From Prevotella sp. HJM029 (GTDB lineage: Bacteria > Bacteroidota > Bacteroidia > Bacteroidales > Bacteroidaceae), in contig NZ_KK082674.1 in NCBI RefSeq assembly GCF_000599605.1, positions 1 through 64,000 of the forward strand: a DNA stretch of 64,000 nucleotides, written 5' to 3'. A model generated the notes under the pieces. That model did not search any database and was not told where the DNA came from. It saw only the letters and a list, made by a program, of their open reading frames with translations. Below, in pieces: positions 27,124 to 36,367 of this stretch (position 1 is the stretch's first letter; each line of letters begins with the position of its first letter). A program made the translations under genes and the position numbers.

Positions 27124-27877
27124 TCCTAAAACAGCCATCATTCTGGGGACAGGCCTCGGACAATTAGCTTCAGAAATAACCGATAGCTACGAGTTCCCCT
27201 ATAGCGAAATACCCCATTTTCCAGTGTCGACAGTTGAAGGCCATGCGGGAAAGCTCATCTTTGGAAAGTTGGGCGGAAAAGATATTATGGCCATGGAGGG
27301 AAGATTTCATTTTTATGAAGGCTACAACATGAAAGAAGTTACCTTCCCGGAGCGGGTCATGTATGAATTAGGCATTGAAACACTCTTTGTCAGCAATGCT
27401 TCTGGCGGGATGAACCCACTATTCAAAATTGGAGACCTCATGGTCATCACCGACCATATCAACTTTTTCCCCGAACATCCTTTGCATGGCAAGAACTTCC
27501 CCACAGGCCCGCGTTTTCCTGATATGCATGAGGCCTATGACAAGCGACTTATCACCTTGGCTGACGATATTGCAAAAGAGTTCGATATCACCCTACAACA
27601 TGGTGTGTATATGGGTGTGCAAGGCCCAACATTCGAAACGCCGGCAGAATATCGCATGTATCATCTCATGGGTGCTGATGCTGTGGGCATGAGCACAGTT
27701 CCTGAAGTTATCGTAGCACGCCACTGTGGCATCAAAGTATTTGGCATGAGCATCATCACCGATTTAGGCGGCTTCGACACACCGGTAGAAGTGAGTCACG
27801 AAGAAGTGCAAAAGGCAGCTAATGGCGCACAGCCAAAGATGACAACCATCATGCGCGAAATGATTCGCCGCGCATAA
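27068..27877 (+). CDS. Purine nucleoside phosphorylase, trimeric type
   Basis: A 269-residue family 2 (PNP/MTAP) enzyme that splits inosine or guanosine with phosphate into base and ribose-1-phosphate. Signatures: ILGTGLGQLA (phosphate loop), GRFHFYEGY, VSNASGGMNP, ITDHINFFPEHPL and GVYMGVQGPTFETPAEYR. The start MYEEIQKTASWLKERM is typical, so the gene really begins 56 bp inside lpxK. The overlap implies translational coupling. thiL follows after an 18-bp gap. Confidence 0.93.
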   Translation: MYEEIQKTASWLKERMTTNPKTAIILGTGLGQLASEITDSYEFPYSEIPHFPVSTVEGHAGKLIFGKLGGKDIMAMEGRFHFYEGYNMKEVTFPERVMYELGIETLFVSNASGGMNPLFKIGDLMVITDHINFFPEHPLHGKNFPTGPRFPDMHEAYDKRLITLADDIAKEFDITLQHGVYMGVQGPTFETPAEYRMYHLMGADAVGMSTVPEVIVARHCGIKVFGMSIITDLGGFDTPVEVSHEEVQKAANGAQPKMTTIMREMIRRA

Positions 27878-27895
27878 ATCCTATCATCCTACGTT

Positions 27896-29011
27896 ATGAC
27901 AGACATTGCTACACTGGGTGAGTTTGGGCTCATTAAGCGACTCACAAAGGATATTCAGATCAAAAATCCCAGCACAAAATATGGTGTGGGGGACGATTGC
28001 GCCGTGCTTCATTACCCCAAGACCGAGACACTCGTCACCACAGACATGCTTATGGAGGGCGTTCACTTCGACCTCACCTACATGGATTTTTTCACCTTAG
28101 GCTACAAATCGGCGATGGTTAATTTCAGCGATATTTTTGCTATGAATGGTTTTCCACGGCAAATCATTGTCAGCATCGCATTAAGCAAACGTTTCACCAT
28201 TGAAGATATGGATAGCTTTTATCAAGGCATGCAAGCTGCTTGTGACAAATGGCAGGTAGATATTGTAGGCGGTGACACCACTTCCTCGCGCACAGGATTG
28301 GCCATCAGCATCACATGCATTGGCGAGGCTGCGAAAGAAGATATCGTTTATCGCAACGGAGCAAAAGAAACCGACCTCATCTGCGTCACGGGCGATTTGG
28401 GAGCGGCCTATATGGGATTGCAAATCTTAGAACGCGAAAAGGCGGTGTATTATTCGCAGATTGAAGACTACAACAAAAAGGTGAACCAAGCGAAGGAGCT
28501 ACATGATGAAGCCAAATTGAGGGCCTTGCAACAGCAGCGCCAAGCTTTCGAAGATTTTCAACCCGACTTTGCTGGAAAAGAATATCTTTTAAATCGCCAG
28601 CTCAAGCCCGAAGCGCGCGGCGACATGATTGAGCAATTGCGCGCACTTAACATCCACCCCACTGCCATGATGGATATTTCAGATGGTCTGAGCAGCGAAT
28701 TGATGCACATCTGCGAGCAAAGCAATTGTGGTTGCCGCATCTACGAAAAAGAAATTCCCATTGACTACCAGACTGCCGTCACAGCAGAGGAATTCAATAT
28801 CAACCTCACAACCTGTGCGCTCAATGGTGGCGAGGATTATGAGTTGCTCTTCACTGTTCCCATAGGCAATCACGAGAAGATTAAAAATATGGAAGGTGTG
28901 CGGCAAATAGGCTACATCACCAAGCCCAATTTAGGCTGCATGTTAGTTACGCGCGATAACAATGAGTTTCAATTGCAGGCACAAGGATGGAATCCATTGC
29001 AACAGAAATGA
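27896..29011 (+). CDS. thiL: Thiamine-monophosphate kinase
   Basis: A 371-residue ThiL/PurM-family kinase making thiamine diphosphate from thiamine monophosphate. Motifs: GEFGLIKRLT, GVGDDCAVL, TTDMLMEGVHFD, IVGGDTTSS and MMDISDGLSSELMHI. It is longer than the E. coli enzyme because of a helical, Lys/Gln-rich insertion around residues 190-235, which I recall as common in Bacteroidetes homologues. It ends the sppA run and is followed by a perfect palindromic terminator. Confidence 0.95.
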   Translation: MTDIATLGEFGLIKRLTKDIQIKNPSTKYGVGDDCAVLHYPKTETLVTTDMLMEGVHFDLTYMDFFTLGYKSAMVNFSDIFAMNGFPRQIIVSIALSKRFTIEDMDSFYQGMQAACDKWQVDIVGGDTTSSRTGLAISITCIGEAAKEDIVYRNGAKETDLICVTGDLGAAYMGLQILEREKAVYYSQIEDYNKKVNQAKELHDEAKLRALQQQRQAFEDFQPDFAGKEYLLNRQLKPEARGDMIEQLRALNIHPTAMMDISDGLSSELMHICEQSNCGCRIYEKEIPIDYQTAVTAEEFNINLTTCALNGGEDYELLFTVPIGNHEKIKNMEGVRQIGYITKPNLGCMLVTRDNNEFQLQAQGWNPLQQK

Positions 29012-29039
29012 AGTAAAGAAGTTAAATCATAAAACTTTT

Positions 29040-29080
29040 CGGTGCTTGCTCAAGCTTGAGCAAGCACCGATTTTTCTTTT
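29040..29080 (+). terminator. Terminator of the sppA-thiL run
   Basis: A perfect 30-bp palindrome (29040-29069; 15-bp arm CGGTGCTTGCTCAAG) followed by TTTTTCTTTTT. The absence of a loop in the DNA is unusual; in RNA the central bases would open. Confidence 0.88.
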
Positions 29081-29233
29081 TGGTGTTTGCTAAGTTATTA
29101 GCAAGGTTCAAAATTTTTTTTTGGCGTTTGCTAAGTTTTTAGCAAGCCTCAAAATCATTTTTTTTGCCCTGCTAAGTTGTTAGCAAGCCTCAAAATCATT
29201 TTTTTGTCCTGCTAAGTTGTTAGCAAGCCGCTT
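29081..29233. repeat. Tandem array C: four hairpin units of about 41 bp
   Basis: GCTAAGTT recurs at 29089, 29130, 29171 and 29211 (spacings 41, 41, 40). Each unit carries a small hairpin (TTGCTAA-GTTA-TTAGCAA in the first). The first three hairpins are followed by a run of seven to nine T, so each of those resembles a weak intrinsic terminator. The array fills the space between the thiL and dnaB terminators in a convergent spacer. Confidence 0.9.
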
Positions 29234-29235
29234 CC

Positions 29236-29272
29236 AAAAAAAATGGTGCTTGCTCAACCATCGGCAAACACC
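29236..29272 (-). terminator. Terminator of dnaB
   Basis: On the minus strand, GGTGTTTGC and GCAAGCACC pair with one mismatch around a loop (29245-29272), and eight T follow after one base. The stem sequence resembles the thiL terminator palindrome across the array. Confidence 0.82.
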
Positions 29273-29303
29273 AAAATCTTTTTATACTATTCCATGCGCA
29301 ACG

Positions 29304-30836
29304 TTAGAAGGGCACATCGCCACCTGTTTCTTTGAATGGAGCGTCACTTAATGGATAGCTCTCCGGCGGATTACTCTCACCGCCATTCATGCGCGATCCA
29401 ACGATTTCGCCACCATCGTGCATCGAATGATAAGATTCTTCGGGATTGCGAAAACTGGTGAATTCACCTTTAAATGTGAGCAACACATCGCCCGTCGCAC
29501 CCTTTCTGTGCTTGGCAATGATGATTTGTGCCATGCCGCGCAAGTCATTTTTATTTTGGTCTTCGTAAATATGATAATATTCGGGGCGATGCACAAAGAG
29601 CACCATATCGGCATCTTGCTCAATAGCGCCCGACTCACGCAAATCACTCAACACGGGACGCTTGCCATCTACACCATCACGATTTTCCACATTACGACTT
29701 AATTGCGACAAGGCCAAAATGGGAATATCCAATTCTTTAGCCAATCCTTTGAGTGAACGCGAAATGGTTGACACCTCTTCCTGACGACTGCCAAACTTCA
29801 TTCCGTTGGCATTCATGAGCTGCAAATAGTCAATCATGATTAGTTTAACTCCTTTTTCACGCACCAGTCGACGCGCCTTCGTCCGCAATTCAAACACCGA
29901 GAGATTGGCCGTGTCATCCACATAAATGGGTGCTCCGGTGAGCCTCCCCAAATTTTTGTCTAAACGTTCCCATTCATCGGGGGTAAGCTGGCCACTTAAA
30001 ATTTTGCTACCCATCACCTCACACGTGTTTGATATCAAACGATTCACCAACTGCACATTGTTCATTTCAAGCGAGAAAAAAGCAATGGGAACCTGATAAT
30101 CGACCGCTATATTTTTGGCCAAACTCAATGCAAATGACGTTTTGCCCATGGCTGGACGGCCTGCAATAATTACTAAATCACTTTTTTGCCAGCCGCTCGT
30201 TATTTCGTCTAATTTTGTGTACCCCGTCGCAACACCTGTCAGCCCATCTTTGTTGGCCGATGCCTTTTGCAAAATATCAATAGCCTCTTTTATGACAGGA
30301 TCAATCTGGGTGTAATCCTGCTTCATGTTGCGCTGCGAAATTTCGAAGAGCGACCCCTCGGCTTCCTGCATTAACAAATCTACATCCACCGTTTCGTCAA
30401 AGGCCTTCTCCTCTACTCTACTGGCAAATTGTATCAATTGGCGCGCCAAGAACTTTTGCGCCAGAACGTGTGCATGATACTCTACATTGGCTGAAGATGC
30501 TACGCGGTCACTAATCTCCATCAAATAAGCCAAACCACCCACCTCTTCAAAAGTGCCATTGCGTTTCAGCTCCTCCGTCACCGTCATGATGTCAACAGGA
30601 CGCTCGGTCATATTCAGGTTCTGAATCGCTTGATAAATCTTTTGATTCCGAGGCTCATAAAAAGTCTCTGGACGTATCACTTCTGAAACAACCGAAAAAG
30701 CATCTTTATCAATCATCAACGCACCTATCACAGCCCGCTCAATGTCGGTAGCCTGTGGCTGCAAATGCCCATAGGTGATGTCTATCTGTTGTGTTCCCTT
30801 TCGGCGCCGAGCACCATTAGTACTACTTTCTACCAT
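29304..30836 (-). CDS. dnaB: Replicative DNA helicase DnaB
   Basis: A 510-residue RecA-fold hexameric helicase. The N-terminal helical domain begins around PQATDIERAVIGALMIDKDAF. The ATPase domain has Walker A AGRPAMGKTSFAL, Walker B LIMIDYLQLM and the late EYYHIYEDQNKNDLRGMAQIIIAKHRKG. The C-terminal tail is acidic and Gly/Pro-rich (GGESNPPESYPL). No intein is present. It has its own promoter box upstream, is divergent from ispE and has its own terminator. Confidence 0.97.
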   Translation of the reverse strand: MVESSTNGARRRKGTQQIDITYGHLQPQATDIERAVIGALMIDKDAFSVVSEVIRPETFYEPRNQKIYQAIQNLNMTERPVDIMTVTEELKRNGTFEEVGGLAYLMEISDRVASSANVEYHAHVLAQKFLARQLIQFASRVEEKAFDETVDVDLLMQEAEGSLFEISQRNMKQDYTQIDPVIKEAIDILQKASANKDGLTGVATGYTKLDEITSGWQKSDLVIIAGRPAMGKTSFALSLAKNIAVDYQVPIAFFSLEMNNVQLVNRLISNTCEVMGSKILSGQLTPDEWERLDKNLGRLTGAPIYVDDTANLSVFELRTKARRLVREKGVKLIMIDYLQLMNANGMKFGSRQEEVSTISRSLKGLAKELDIPILALSQLSRNVENRDGVDGKRPVLSDLRESGAIEQDADMVLFVHRPEYYHIYEDQNKNDLRGMAQIIIAKHRKGATGDVLLTFKGEFTSFRNPEESYHSMHDGGEIVGSRMNGGESNPPESYPLSDAPFKETGGDVPF

Positions 30837-30855
30837 AAATTTTTTTGATTTTCGG

Positions 30856-30863
30856 CAAAGGTA
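30856..30863 (-). promoter_or_regulatory. -7 box for dnaB
   Basis: TACCTTTG on the minus strand, a full match, 20 bp upstream of ATG 30836. No clear -33 TTTG. Confidence 0.55.
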
Positions 30864-30907
30864 ATCATTTTTTTAAGTATAGGCCATCTTAGTAAATCTA
30901 TTTTTTG

Positions 30908-30915
30908 TATTTTTG
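30908..30915 (+). promoter_or_regulatory. -7 box for ispE
   Basis: TATTTTTG, a full match to TAnnTTTG, 27 bp upstream of ATG 30942. The surrounding sequence is T-rich, so the match is less informative. Confidence 0.4.
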
Positions 30916-30941
30916 TAACCCATAAAAATAAGCATAAACAC

Positions 30942-31781
30942 ATGATTTTATTTCCCACCGCAAAAATCAATCTCGGGCTCAACATCGTTGAAAAAAGAAG
31001 CGATGGCTATCACAATATTGAGACCATTTTCTACCCCATTCCACTATGTGATGCACTCGAAATTAAAAACATGGACGAGAACTTCCCGTCGACAACCGAT
31101 TGCGATCTTAAAATAACGGGAAATCAGCTGGAAGGCAATGAACAAGACAACCTTGTGGTGAAAGCCTATCAACTGCTGAAACGCGATTTCAAATTGCCGC
31201 GCATCCACATTCATCTCTACAAACAAATACCCTCACAAGCAGGATTAGGCGGCGGATCAAGTGATGCCGCATTCATGATAAAATTATTAGATGAGCGCTT
31301 CCGCCTCAACTTAGGCTATGCAGAGATGGAACGATATGCTGCAAATTTGGGCGCAGATTGTGCTTTTTTTATCCGCAATGAAGCAGCTTTTGCAGAGGGA
31401 ATTGGTAGTAATTTGTCGCCCATGGATGAGCTCCAAAATCTCTTACAATCCTATTACATTGGCATTGTAAAACCACCTGTTGCTGTTTCTACGCAAGAAG
31501 CCTACTCCCATGTGGTACCACAACGACCCGCAACATGCTGCAAAGACATCGTGAAACAACCTGTTGAAACATGGAAGGATGAGTTGAAAAACGATTTCGA
31601 GACATCGGTATTCAAAAACTATCCACAGCTGAAAGAAATTAAGGAAGAACTCTATCGGCAAGGTGCATGCTACGCTTCGATGAGTGGCAGTGGCAGCAGT
31701 CTTTACGGACTCTTTAAGGAGAATCCCAAAGATTTCTCCTCCTCATTTCCCAACTGCTACACTTTTGCAGGCGAATTGTAA
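30942..31781 (+). CDS. ispE: 4-diphosphocytidyl-2-C-methyl-D-erythritol kinase
   Basis: A 279-residue GHMP kinase of the MEP isoprenoid pathway that phosphorylates CDP-methylerythritol. It begins with FPTAKINLGLNIVEKRSDGYHNIET and has the glycine-rich ATP loop IPSQAGLGGGSSDAAFM and a C-terminal MSGSGSSLYGLF. It is a single gene between dnaB (divergent) and the ftsE operon, which starts 130 bp downstream behind its own -7 box. Confidence 0.95.
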   Translation: MILFPTAKINLGLNIVEKRSDGYHNIETIFYPIPLCDALEIKNMDENFPSTTDCDLKITGNQLEGNEQDNLVVKAYQLLKRDFKLPRIHIHLYKQIPSQAGLGGGSSDAAFMIKLLDERFRLNLGYAEMERYAANLGADCAFFIRNEAAFAEGIGSNLSPMDELQNLLQSYYIGIVKPPVAVSTQEAYSHVVPQRPATCCKDIVKQPVETWKDELKNDFETSVFKNYPQLKEIKEELYRQGACYASMSGSGSSLYGLFKENPKDFSSSFPNCYTFAGEL

Positions 31782-31841
31782 CGAAGAGCCGTATAAAGTT
31801 GAAAAAGAAATAATACATTCTTTTTTCTAAATTATATTATC

Positions 31842-31849
31842 TACCTTTG
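31842..31849 (+). promoter_or_regulatory. -7 box for the ftsE-lysC-lysA-fbp operon
   Basis: TACCTTTG, a full match. The -33 region is T-rich without an exact TTTG at 19-20 bp. The leader to ATG 31912 is about 55 nt. Confidence 0.55.
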
Positions 31850-31911
31850 TGGCTATCATTTTTCATTAGATATTTTTCATGAAACCATAACAGCATTAAG
31901 TTTTTCAAATC

Positions 31912-32655
31912 ATGAGTTTAATTGACTACAACAACATAGACATTTATCAAGAGGATAATCTCGTCTTGAAAGATGTGATTTTTCAAGTTGAAGAAGGAGA
32001 ATTTATTTATATTATCGGCAAAGTTGGATCTGGAAAGACAAGCTTGCTCAAAACATTATATTGCGAACTTGATTTATACAAGGATGCTGAAAAGAACGAA
32101 CAGAAAGCCGAAGTTCTGGGGCGCGACATGCTGACTTTAAAACGAAAAGAAGTGCCAGCCTTGCGCAGAGAGCTTGGCATTATCTTTCAAGATTTTAAAC
32201 TGCTACACGAAAAAAGTGTACGAAAAAACCTTGAGTTTATCCTAAAGTCTACGGGATGGAAAAATGAGCAAGAAATAAATGAGCGCATTGAAACAACACT
32301 TTCTGATGTAGGCTTGTTGGATAAAATCGATAAATATCCACATGAACTATCGGGAGGAGAGCAGCAGCGTGTTGCTATTGCACGAGCAATTTTAAATGAG
32401 CCCAAAATAATCTTGGCAGATGAGCCGACAGGTAACCTCGATCCTGAAACTGCAAATGATATTATTCATTTGCTCAAGAATTTAACAAAATCCAATACAG
32501 CTGTTGTGATTACAACACACAATATAACAATGCTGAATAAAATTCCAGGAATTGTATATTGCTGTAAGGATGGCGCCATTGCAGAAGTTACAAAAGAATA
32601 TAATCATTTAGATCTCACTGAAGATATAGAGACAGTTCCTAACACAGAAGCATAA
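31912..32655 (+). CDS. ftsE: Cell-division ABC ATPase FtsE
   Basis: A 247-residue ABC ATPase with Walker [17 protein letters not shown], signature [15 protein letters not shown], Walker [15 protein letters not shown] and H-loop VITTHN. The sequence [20 protein letters not shown] is typical of FtsE. With FtsX it controls cell-wall hydrolases at the septum. There is no ftsX beside it; the gene instead leads an operon with lysine/diaminopimelate genes. A LolD or MacB-type ATPase is possible but less likely. Confidence 0.82.
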   Translation: MSLIDYNNIDIYQEDNLVLKDVIFQVEEGEFIYIIGKVGSGKTSLLKTLYCELDLYKDAEKNEQKAEVLGRDMLTLKRKEVPALRRELGIIFQDFKLLHEKSVRKNLEFILKSTGWKNEQEINERIETTLSDVGLLDKIDKYPHELSGGEQQRVAIARAILNEPKIILADEPTGNLDPETANDIIHLLKNLTKSNTAVVITTHNITMLNKIPGIVYCCKDGAIAEVTKEYNHLDLTEDIETVPNTEA

Positions 32656-32673
32656 CGCGACAATAAATACAAG

Positions 32674-33999
32674 ATGAGTATAAAAGTTATGAAATTTGGT
32701 GGCACTTCTGTTGGTACAGTTAGCCGCATGAAGGAAGTCGCATCATTAGTTACAGCATCCTCAGAACCTACGTTTGTTGTTCTTTCTGCTATGAGTGGTA
32801 CAACGAATGCATTAATTGAAATTGCTGATTACCTTTATAAGAAAAATCCTGAAGGTGCAAATGAAGTTATCAATAAGCTCGAAGATAAATATCTGCAACA
32901 CGTGCAAGATTTATATTCTACAGAGGAATATAAATTAAAGACTAAGGAGTTCCTGATAAAGAAATTTGAATATTTACGTTCATTTACAAAAGACCTATTT
33001 ACCAGCTTTGAAGAAAAGAATATTGTTGCGCAAGGAGAAATCATGAGCACCAATATGGTTACAAACTATCTCCGAGAAAAAGGGATTAAGGTGATATTGC
33101 TTAATGCACTTGACTTTATGCGTACTGACAAAAATGGCGAACCTGATTCTGAATTTATTAAAAAAGAATTGGGGAAAGCTATGGAACAACATAAAGATTT
33201 TCAAATTTATATCACACAAGGATTTATCTGTAGAAATGCCTATGGTGAGGTTGATAATCTCCTACGAGGAGGAAGTGATTATACGGCATCACTTATTGGA
33301 GTTGCACTTTCTGCAAGTGAAATTCAGATATGGACTGATATTGATGGCATGCATAATAATGACCCAAGAGTGGTAAAGAAAACAGAAGCCTTACACCAAC
33401 TCAACTTCGAGGAAGCTGCCGAACTAGCCTACTTTGGTGCAAAAATCTTACACCCTACATGCATACAACCTGCTAAGTATGCTGGAATCCCTGTTAGATT
33501 AAAAAATACTATGGAGCCCGAAGCTGAAGGAACCATTATCGATAATACCATTGTTAAAGGGAAAATAAAAGCTGTTGCGGCTAAAGACAACATTACTGCT
33601 GTTAAAATTAAAAGTAGTAGAATGCTTTTAGCAACAGGCTTCTTGAGAAAAGTATTTGAGATTTTTGAAAGTAACCAGACTCCTATAGACATGATTACAA
33701 CCAGTGAAGTTGGCGTGTCTATGAGCATAGATTCTGAAGCTCGCTTAAATGAGATTGTAAATGAATTGAAGAAATATGGTACAGTCTCAGTAGACCATGA
33801 TATGTGTATTGTTTGTGTTGTAGGCGATTTGGACTGGAAGAATTTAGGATTTGAGACATTAGTCCTTGAGGCTATGAAATCAATTCCCGTCCGCATGATT
33901 TCTTATGGTGGAAGTAACTACAATATTTCCTTTCTTATCAATGCTAAAGACAAGCAGCGTGCACTTCAGCAACTTAGTGACGTGCTTTTCCAGCATTAA
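32674..33999 (+). CDS. lysC: Aspartate kinase, monofunctional
   Basis: A 441-residue aspartokinase that phosphorylates aspartate, the first step to diaminopimelate, lysine, threonine and methionine. It begins VMKFGGTSVGTVSRM, has GGSDYTASLIGVAL and IWTDIDGMHNNDPRVV, and ends with two ACT domains (from about residue 300; TSEVGVSMSIDSEARL). There is no homoserine dehydrogenase fusion. lysA is 25 bp downstream, so the pair supplies diaminopimelate for the wall and lysine. Feedback control through the ACT domains is a family property. Confidence 0.95.
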   Translation: MSIKVMKFGGTSVGTVSRMKEVASLVTASSEPTFVVLSAMSGTTNALIEIADYLYKKNPEGANEVINKLEDKYLQHVQDLYSTEEYKLKTKEFLIKKFEYLRSFTKDLFTSFEEKNIVAQGEIMSTNMVTNYLREKGIKVILLNALDFMRTDKNGEPDSEFIKKELGKAMEQHKDFQIYITQGFICRNAYGEVDNLLRGGSDYTASLIGVALSASEIQIWTDIDGMHNNDPRVVKKTEALHQLNFEEAAELAYFGAKILHPTCIQPAKYAGIPVRLKNTMEPEAEGTIIDNTIVKGKIKAVAAKDNITAVKIKSSRMLLATGFLRKVFEIFESNQTPIDMITTSEVGVSMSIDSEARLNEIVNELKKYGTVSVDHDMCIVCVVGDLDWKNLGFETLVLEAMKSIPVRMISYGGSNYNISFLINAKDKQRALQQLSDVLFQH

Positions 34000-34024
34000 T
34001 ATTCTTTATTAAAGAAAAAAATAA

Positions 34025-35200
34025 ATGCTTATAGATAAAAAATACATTTTACGGTTTAAAGGTATTCAAACTCCATTTTATTTCTATAATATAGAGCTAC
34101 TAAAGGAAACTCTCCAAGAAATAAAAAGAGAGATTTCTTTCCATAAGAACTATTTAGTTCATTATGCCATTAAAGCAAATGCAAATCCAAAATTGCTTCA
34201 ACTCATAGCACAAGCAGGATTTGGTGCGGATTGTGTAAGTGGTGGCGAAATACAAAGAGCTTTAAAGACTGGATTCTCGCCATCAAAGATTGTATTCGCT
34301 GGTGTAGGAAAAAGCGATTGGGAAATAAATTTAGGCTTAGATAATGACATATTCTGCTTTAATGTAGAAAGTGAGCCTGAATTAGAAGTTATCAATGAAT
34401 TAGCTAAAGCAAAAGGGAAAATCGCATCCGTAGCTTTTAGAATTAATCCTAATATTGGTGCACATACACATGCCAACATTACAACTGGCTTAGCTGAAAA
34501 TAAATTTGGGATCGCTATGGATGATATAGAGAGAATCATTCAAAAAGCAGAGCGGCTTAGCCATGTTCACATTTTAGGATTGCACTTTCACATCGGGAGT
34601 CAAATTTTAGAAATGAATGATTTCATAGTGCTTTGTCAACGTATTAATCTGCTTATATGTCAACTAAAACAAAATCACCATCAACTTAAGCATATTAATG
34701 TTGGCGGCGGCTTAGGAATTGATTATGAGCAGCCAGACAAACACCCTATTCCAAACTTTTCTTCCTATTTCAATACCTACGCGAAATATTTAAATTTGTC
34801 TGATGAACAACAGTTACATTTTGAATTAGGGCGAGCAATTGTTGGTCAATGTGGTAGTCTCATTACACGGACACTATATGTAAAACAGGGTGCCACAAGA
34901 CAATTTATCATAGTTGATGCTGGAATGACCGACTTAATTCGCCCTGCACTCTACCAGGCTCATCACCTAATAGAGAATCTTAGCAGTGATGGAGACCTGG
35001 AAAAATATGATGTCGTTGGGCCAATTTGTGAATCGAGCGATGTCTTTGCTAAAGATATTTTATTACCCAAGACAAACCGTGGCGACTTGATAGCACTTCA
35101 TAGTGCAGGAGCATATGGAGAAATTATGGCCAGCCAATATAATTGTCGTCCATTACCTCAAAATTATACTTCAGAGGAACTCTCGGACGTAAAACCATAG
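34025..35200 (+). CDS. lysA: Diaminopimelate decarboxylase
   Basis: A 391-residue fold-type III PLP enzyme making lysine from meso-diaminopimelate. The PLP lysine is in YLVHYAIKANANP (about residue 48). HFHIGSQI, NVGGGLGIDYE and VGPICESSDVFAKD are the usual motifs. It lacks the extra N-terminal stretch of some homologues. It is 25 bp after lysC. A glycosyltransferase gene starts 2 bp after its stop. Confidence 0.95.
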   Translation: MLIDKKYILRFKGIQTPFYFYNIELLKETLQEIKREISFHKNYLVHYAIKANANPKLLQLIAQAGFGADCVSGGEIQRALKTGFSPSKIVFAGVGKSDWEINLGLDNDIFCFNVESEPELEVINELAKAKGKIASVAFRINPNIGAHTHANITTGLAENKFGIAMDDIERIIQKAERLSHVHILGLHFHIGSQILEMNDFIVLCQRINLLICQLKQNHHQLKHINVGGGLGIDYEQPDKHPIPNFSSYFNTYAKYLNLSDEQQLHFELGRAIVGQCGSLITRTLYVKQGATRQFIIVDAGMTDLIRPALYQAHHLIENLSSDGDLEKYDVVGPICESSDVFAKDILLPKTNRGDLIALHSAGAYGEIMASQYNCRPLPQNYTSEELSDVKP

Positions 35201-35202
35201 GT

Positions 35203-36360
35203 ATGGATAATTTATTTTTAAATTCTATTACTATCATCAGTGGTACTATCCTACTGATAGCAATACTTGCAGTATTAACAAGTCCGTTTTTGAAAAAATT
35301 AAAAATCCGAAAGACTGCTGATACTTGCCAACAAAATGTGGTGCTTCCTCAAATTAGCATCGTCATATATGCACATGAGCAGGCTACAGTTTTAGCCCAA
35401 AATTTGCCTGCTTTACTTGAACAGGCATATTCTTCCTACTATCAAGTCATCGTCGTTACTGACAAAGATCAACTTGATACAGAAGAATTAATGAAACAAC
35501 TCTGTTCTAAATATTCTCATTTATATGTCACCTCATTACCAAATTCTTCGCGCTATATGAGCCGCAAGAAATTAGCAATAACACTTGGGGTGAAAGCTGC
35601 ACAAACAGAATGGATACTTATAACAGAACCAACATGTAGGCCTTGTCACACGGGCTGGCTGACAGCCATGGCAAAACATATGACAGATTCTGCTGGCTTT
35701 GTTATGGGGTATACCGCCTTATCGAGCGATTCTCCTAAGTCATGGCAGTTCGAACATGCTATGCAAGCTTATCTACGCTTGTCCTCCGCAGCACATCAAC
35801 GCCCTTGGAGTACAAATTCTCCCAACATAGCCTTACGGAAAAGTATGTTCATGAAAAATGAAGGGTTTAGAAATAATCTGCAGTTCATTCGCGGAGAATA
35901 TGATTTTCTGGTAAACGAATATGCACGTGAAACTTCTACAAATATTGCTATTGATAAAGACGAATGGCTATATGAAGATAAACTAAATAAAGCGGAATGG
36001 AAAAATCTTCATACAAACTTCTTGGCAATTCGCTCCAAGCTTCATGGGCAAGTACAATATCGCACAAAGATATTTTTTTATAGTTTGCTATCACATATCA
36101 GTATTATTATTTCATCCTTAGGCATTGCAGGAGGAATTATCTTGAAGCAATGGATTCTTTTAGGTGCTTCGGCTTTCGCACTCCTTCTGCTCATCCTTCT
36201 ACAAACATTATTGATTAAACGTGTAAATAGACTTCTCGAAACTCCTATTGGAAATGCAAGTTTATTCTTCCGTGGAATAAGCTATTGTTGGCATAGTCTT
36301 GCCTACAGATTCCAATATTGGCGTGCAGACAAAGTTAGTTTCAGTAGCCACAAGCTTTAA
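35203..36360 (+). CDS. Membrane-bound family 2 glycosyltransferase
   Basis: A 385-residue protein with one N-terminal membrane span (ITIISGTILLIAILAVL), a GT2-type catalytic domain (SIVIYAHEQATVLAQNLPALLEQAYSSYYQVIVV and the later WILITEPTCRPCHTGWL, which stands where the DxD loop would be) and two C-terminal spans. The motif TEPTCRP lacks a clear DxD, so catalysis is uncertain. ATG 35203 was preferred over ATG 35143, which would overlap lysA by 58 bp and add no conserved residues. Acceptor unknown. It probably acts on an envelope glycan at the inner membrane. Confidence 0.75.
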   Translation: MDNLFLNSITIISGTILLIAILAVLTSPFLKKLKIRKTADTCQQNVVLPQISIVIYAHEQATVLAQNLPALLEQAYSSYYQVIVVTDKDQLDTEELMKQLCSKYSHLYVTSLPNSSRYMSRKKLAITLGVKAAQTEWILITEPTCRPCHTGWLTAMAKHMTDSAGFVMGYTALSSDSPKSWQFEHAMQAYLRLSSAAHQRPWSTNSPNIALRKSMFMKNEGFRNNLQFIRGEYDFLVNEYARETSTNIAIDKDEWLYEDKLNKAEWKNLHTNFLAIRSKLHGQVQYRTKIFFYSLLSHISIIISSLGIAGGIILKQWILLGASAFALLLLILLQTLLIKRVNRLLETPIGNASLFFRGISYCWHSLAYRFQYWRADKVSFSSHKL

Positions 36361-36367
36361 TACAAAT

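Noticed and set aside
31782-32674. Lysine riboswitch in front of lysC
   Set aside because: lysC is internal to an operon with an 18-bp gap, and the operon leader (about 55 nt) is too short for a lysine riboswitch.
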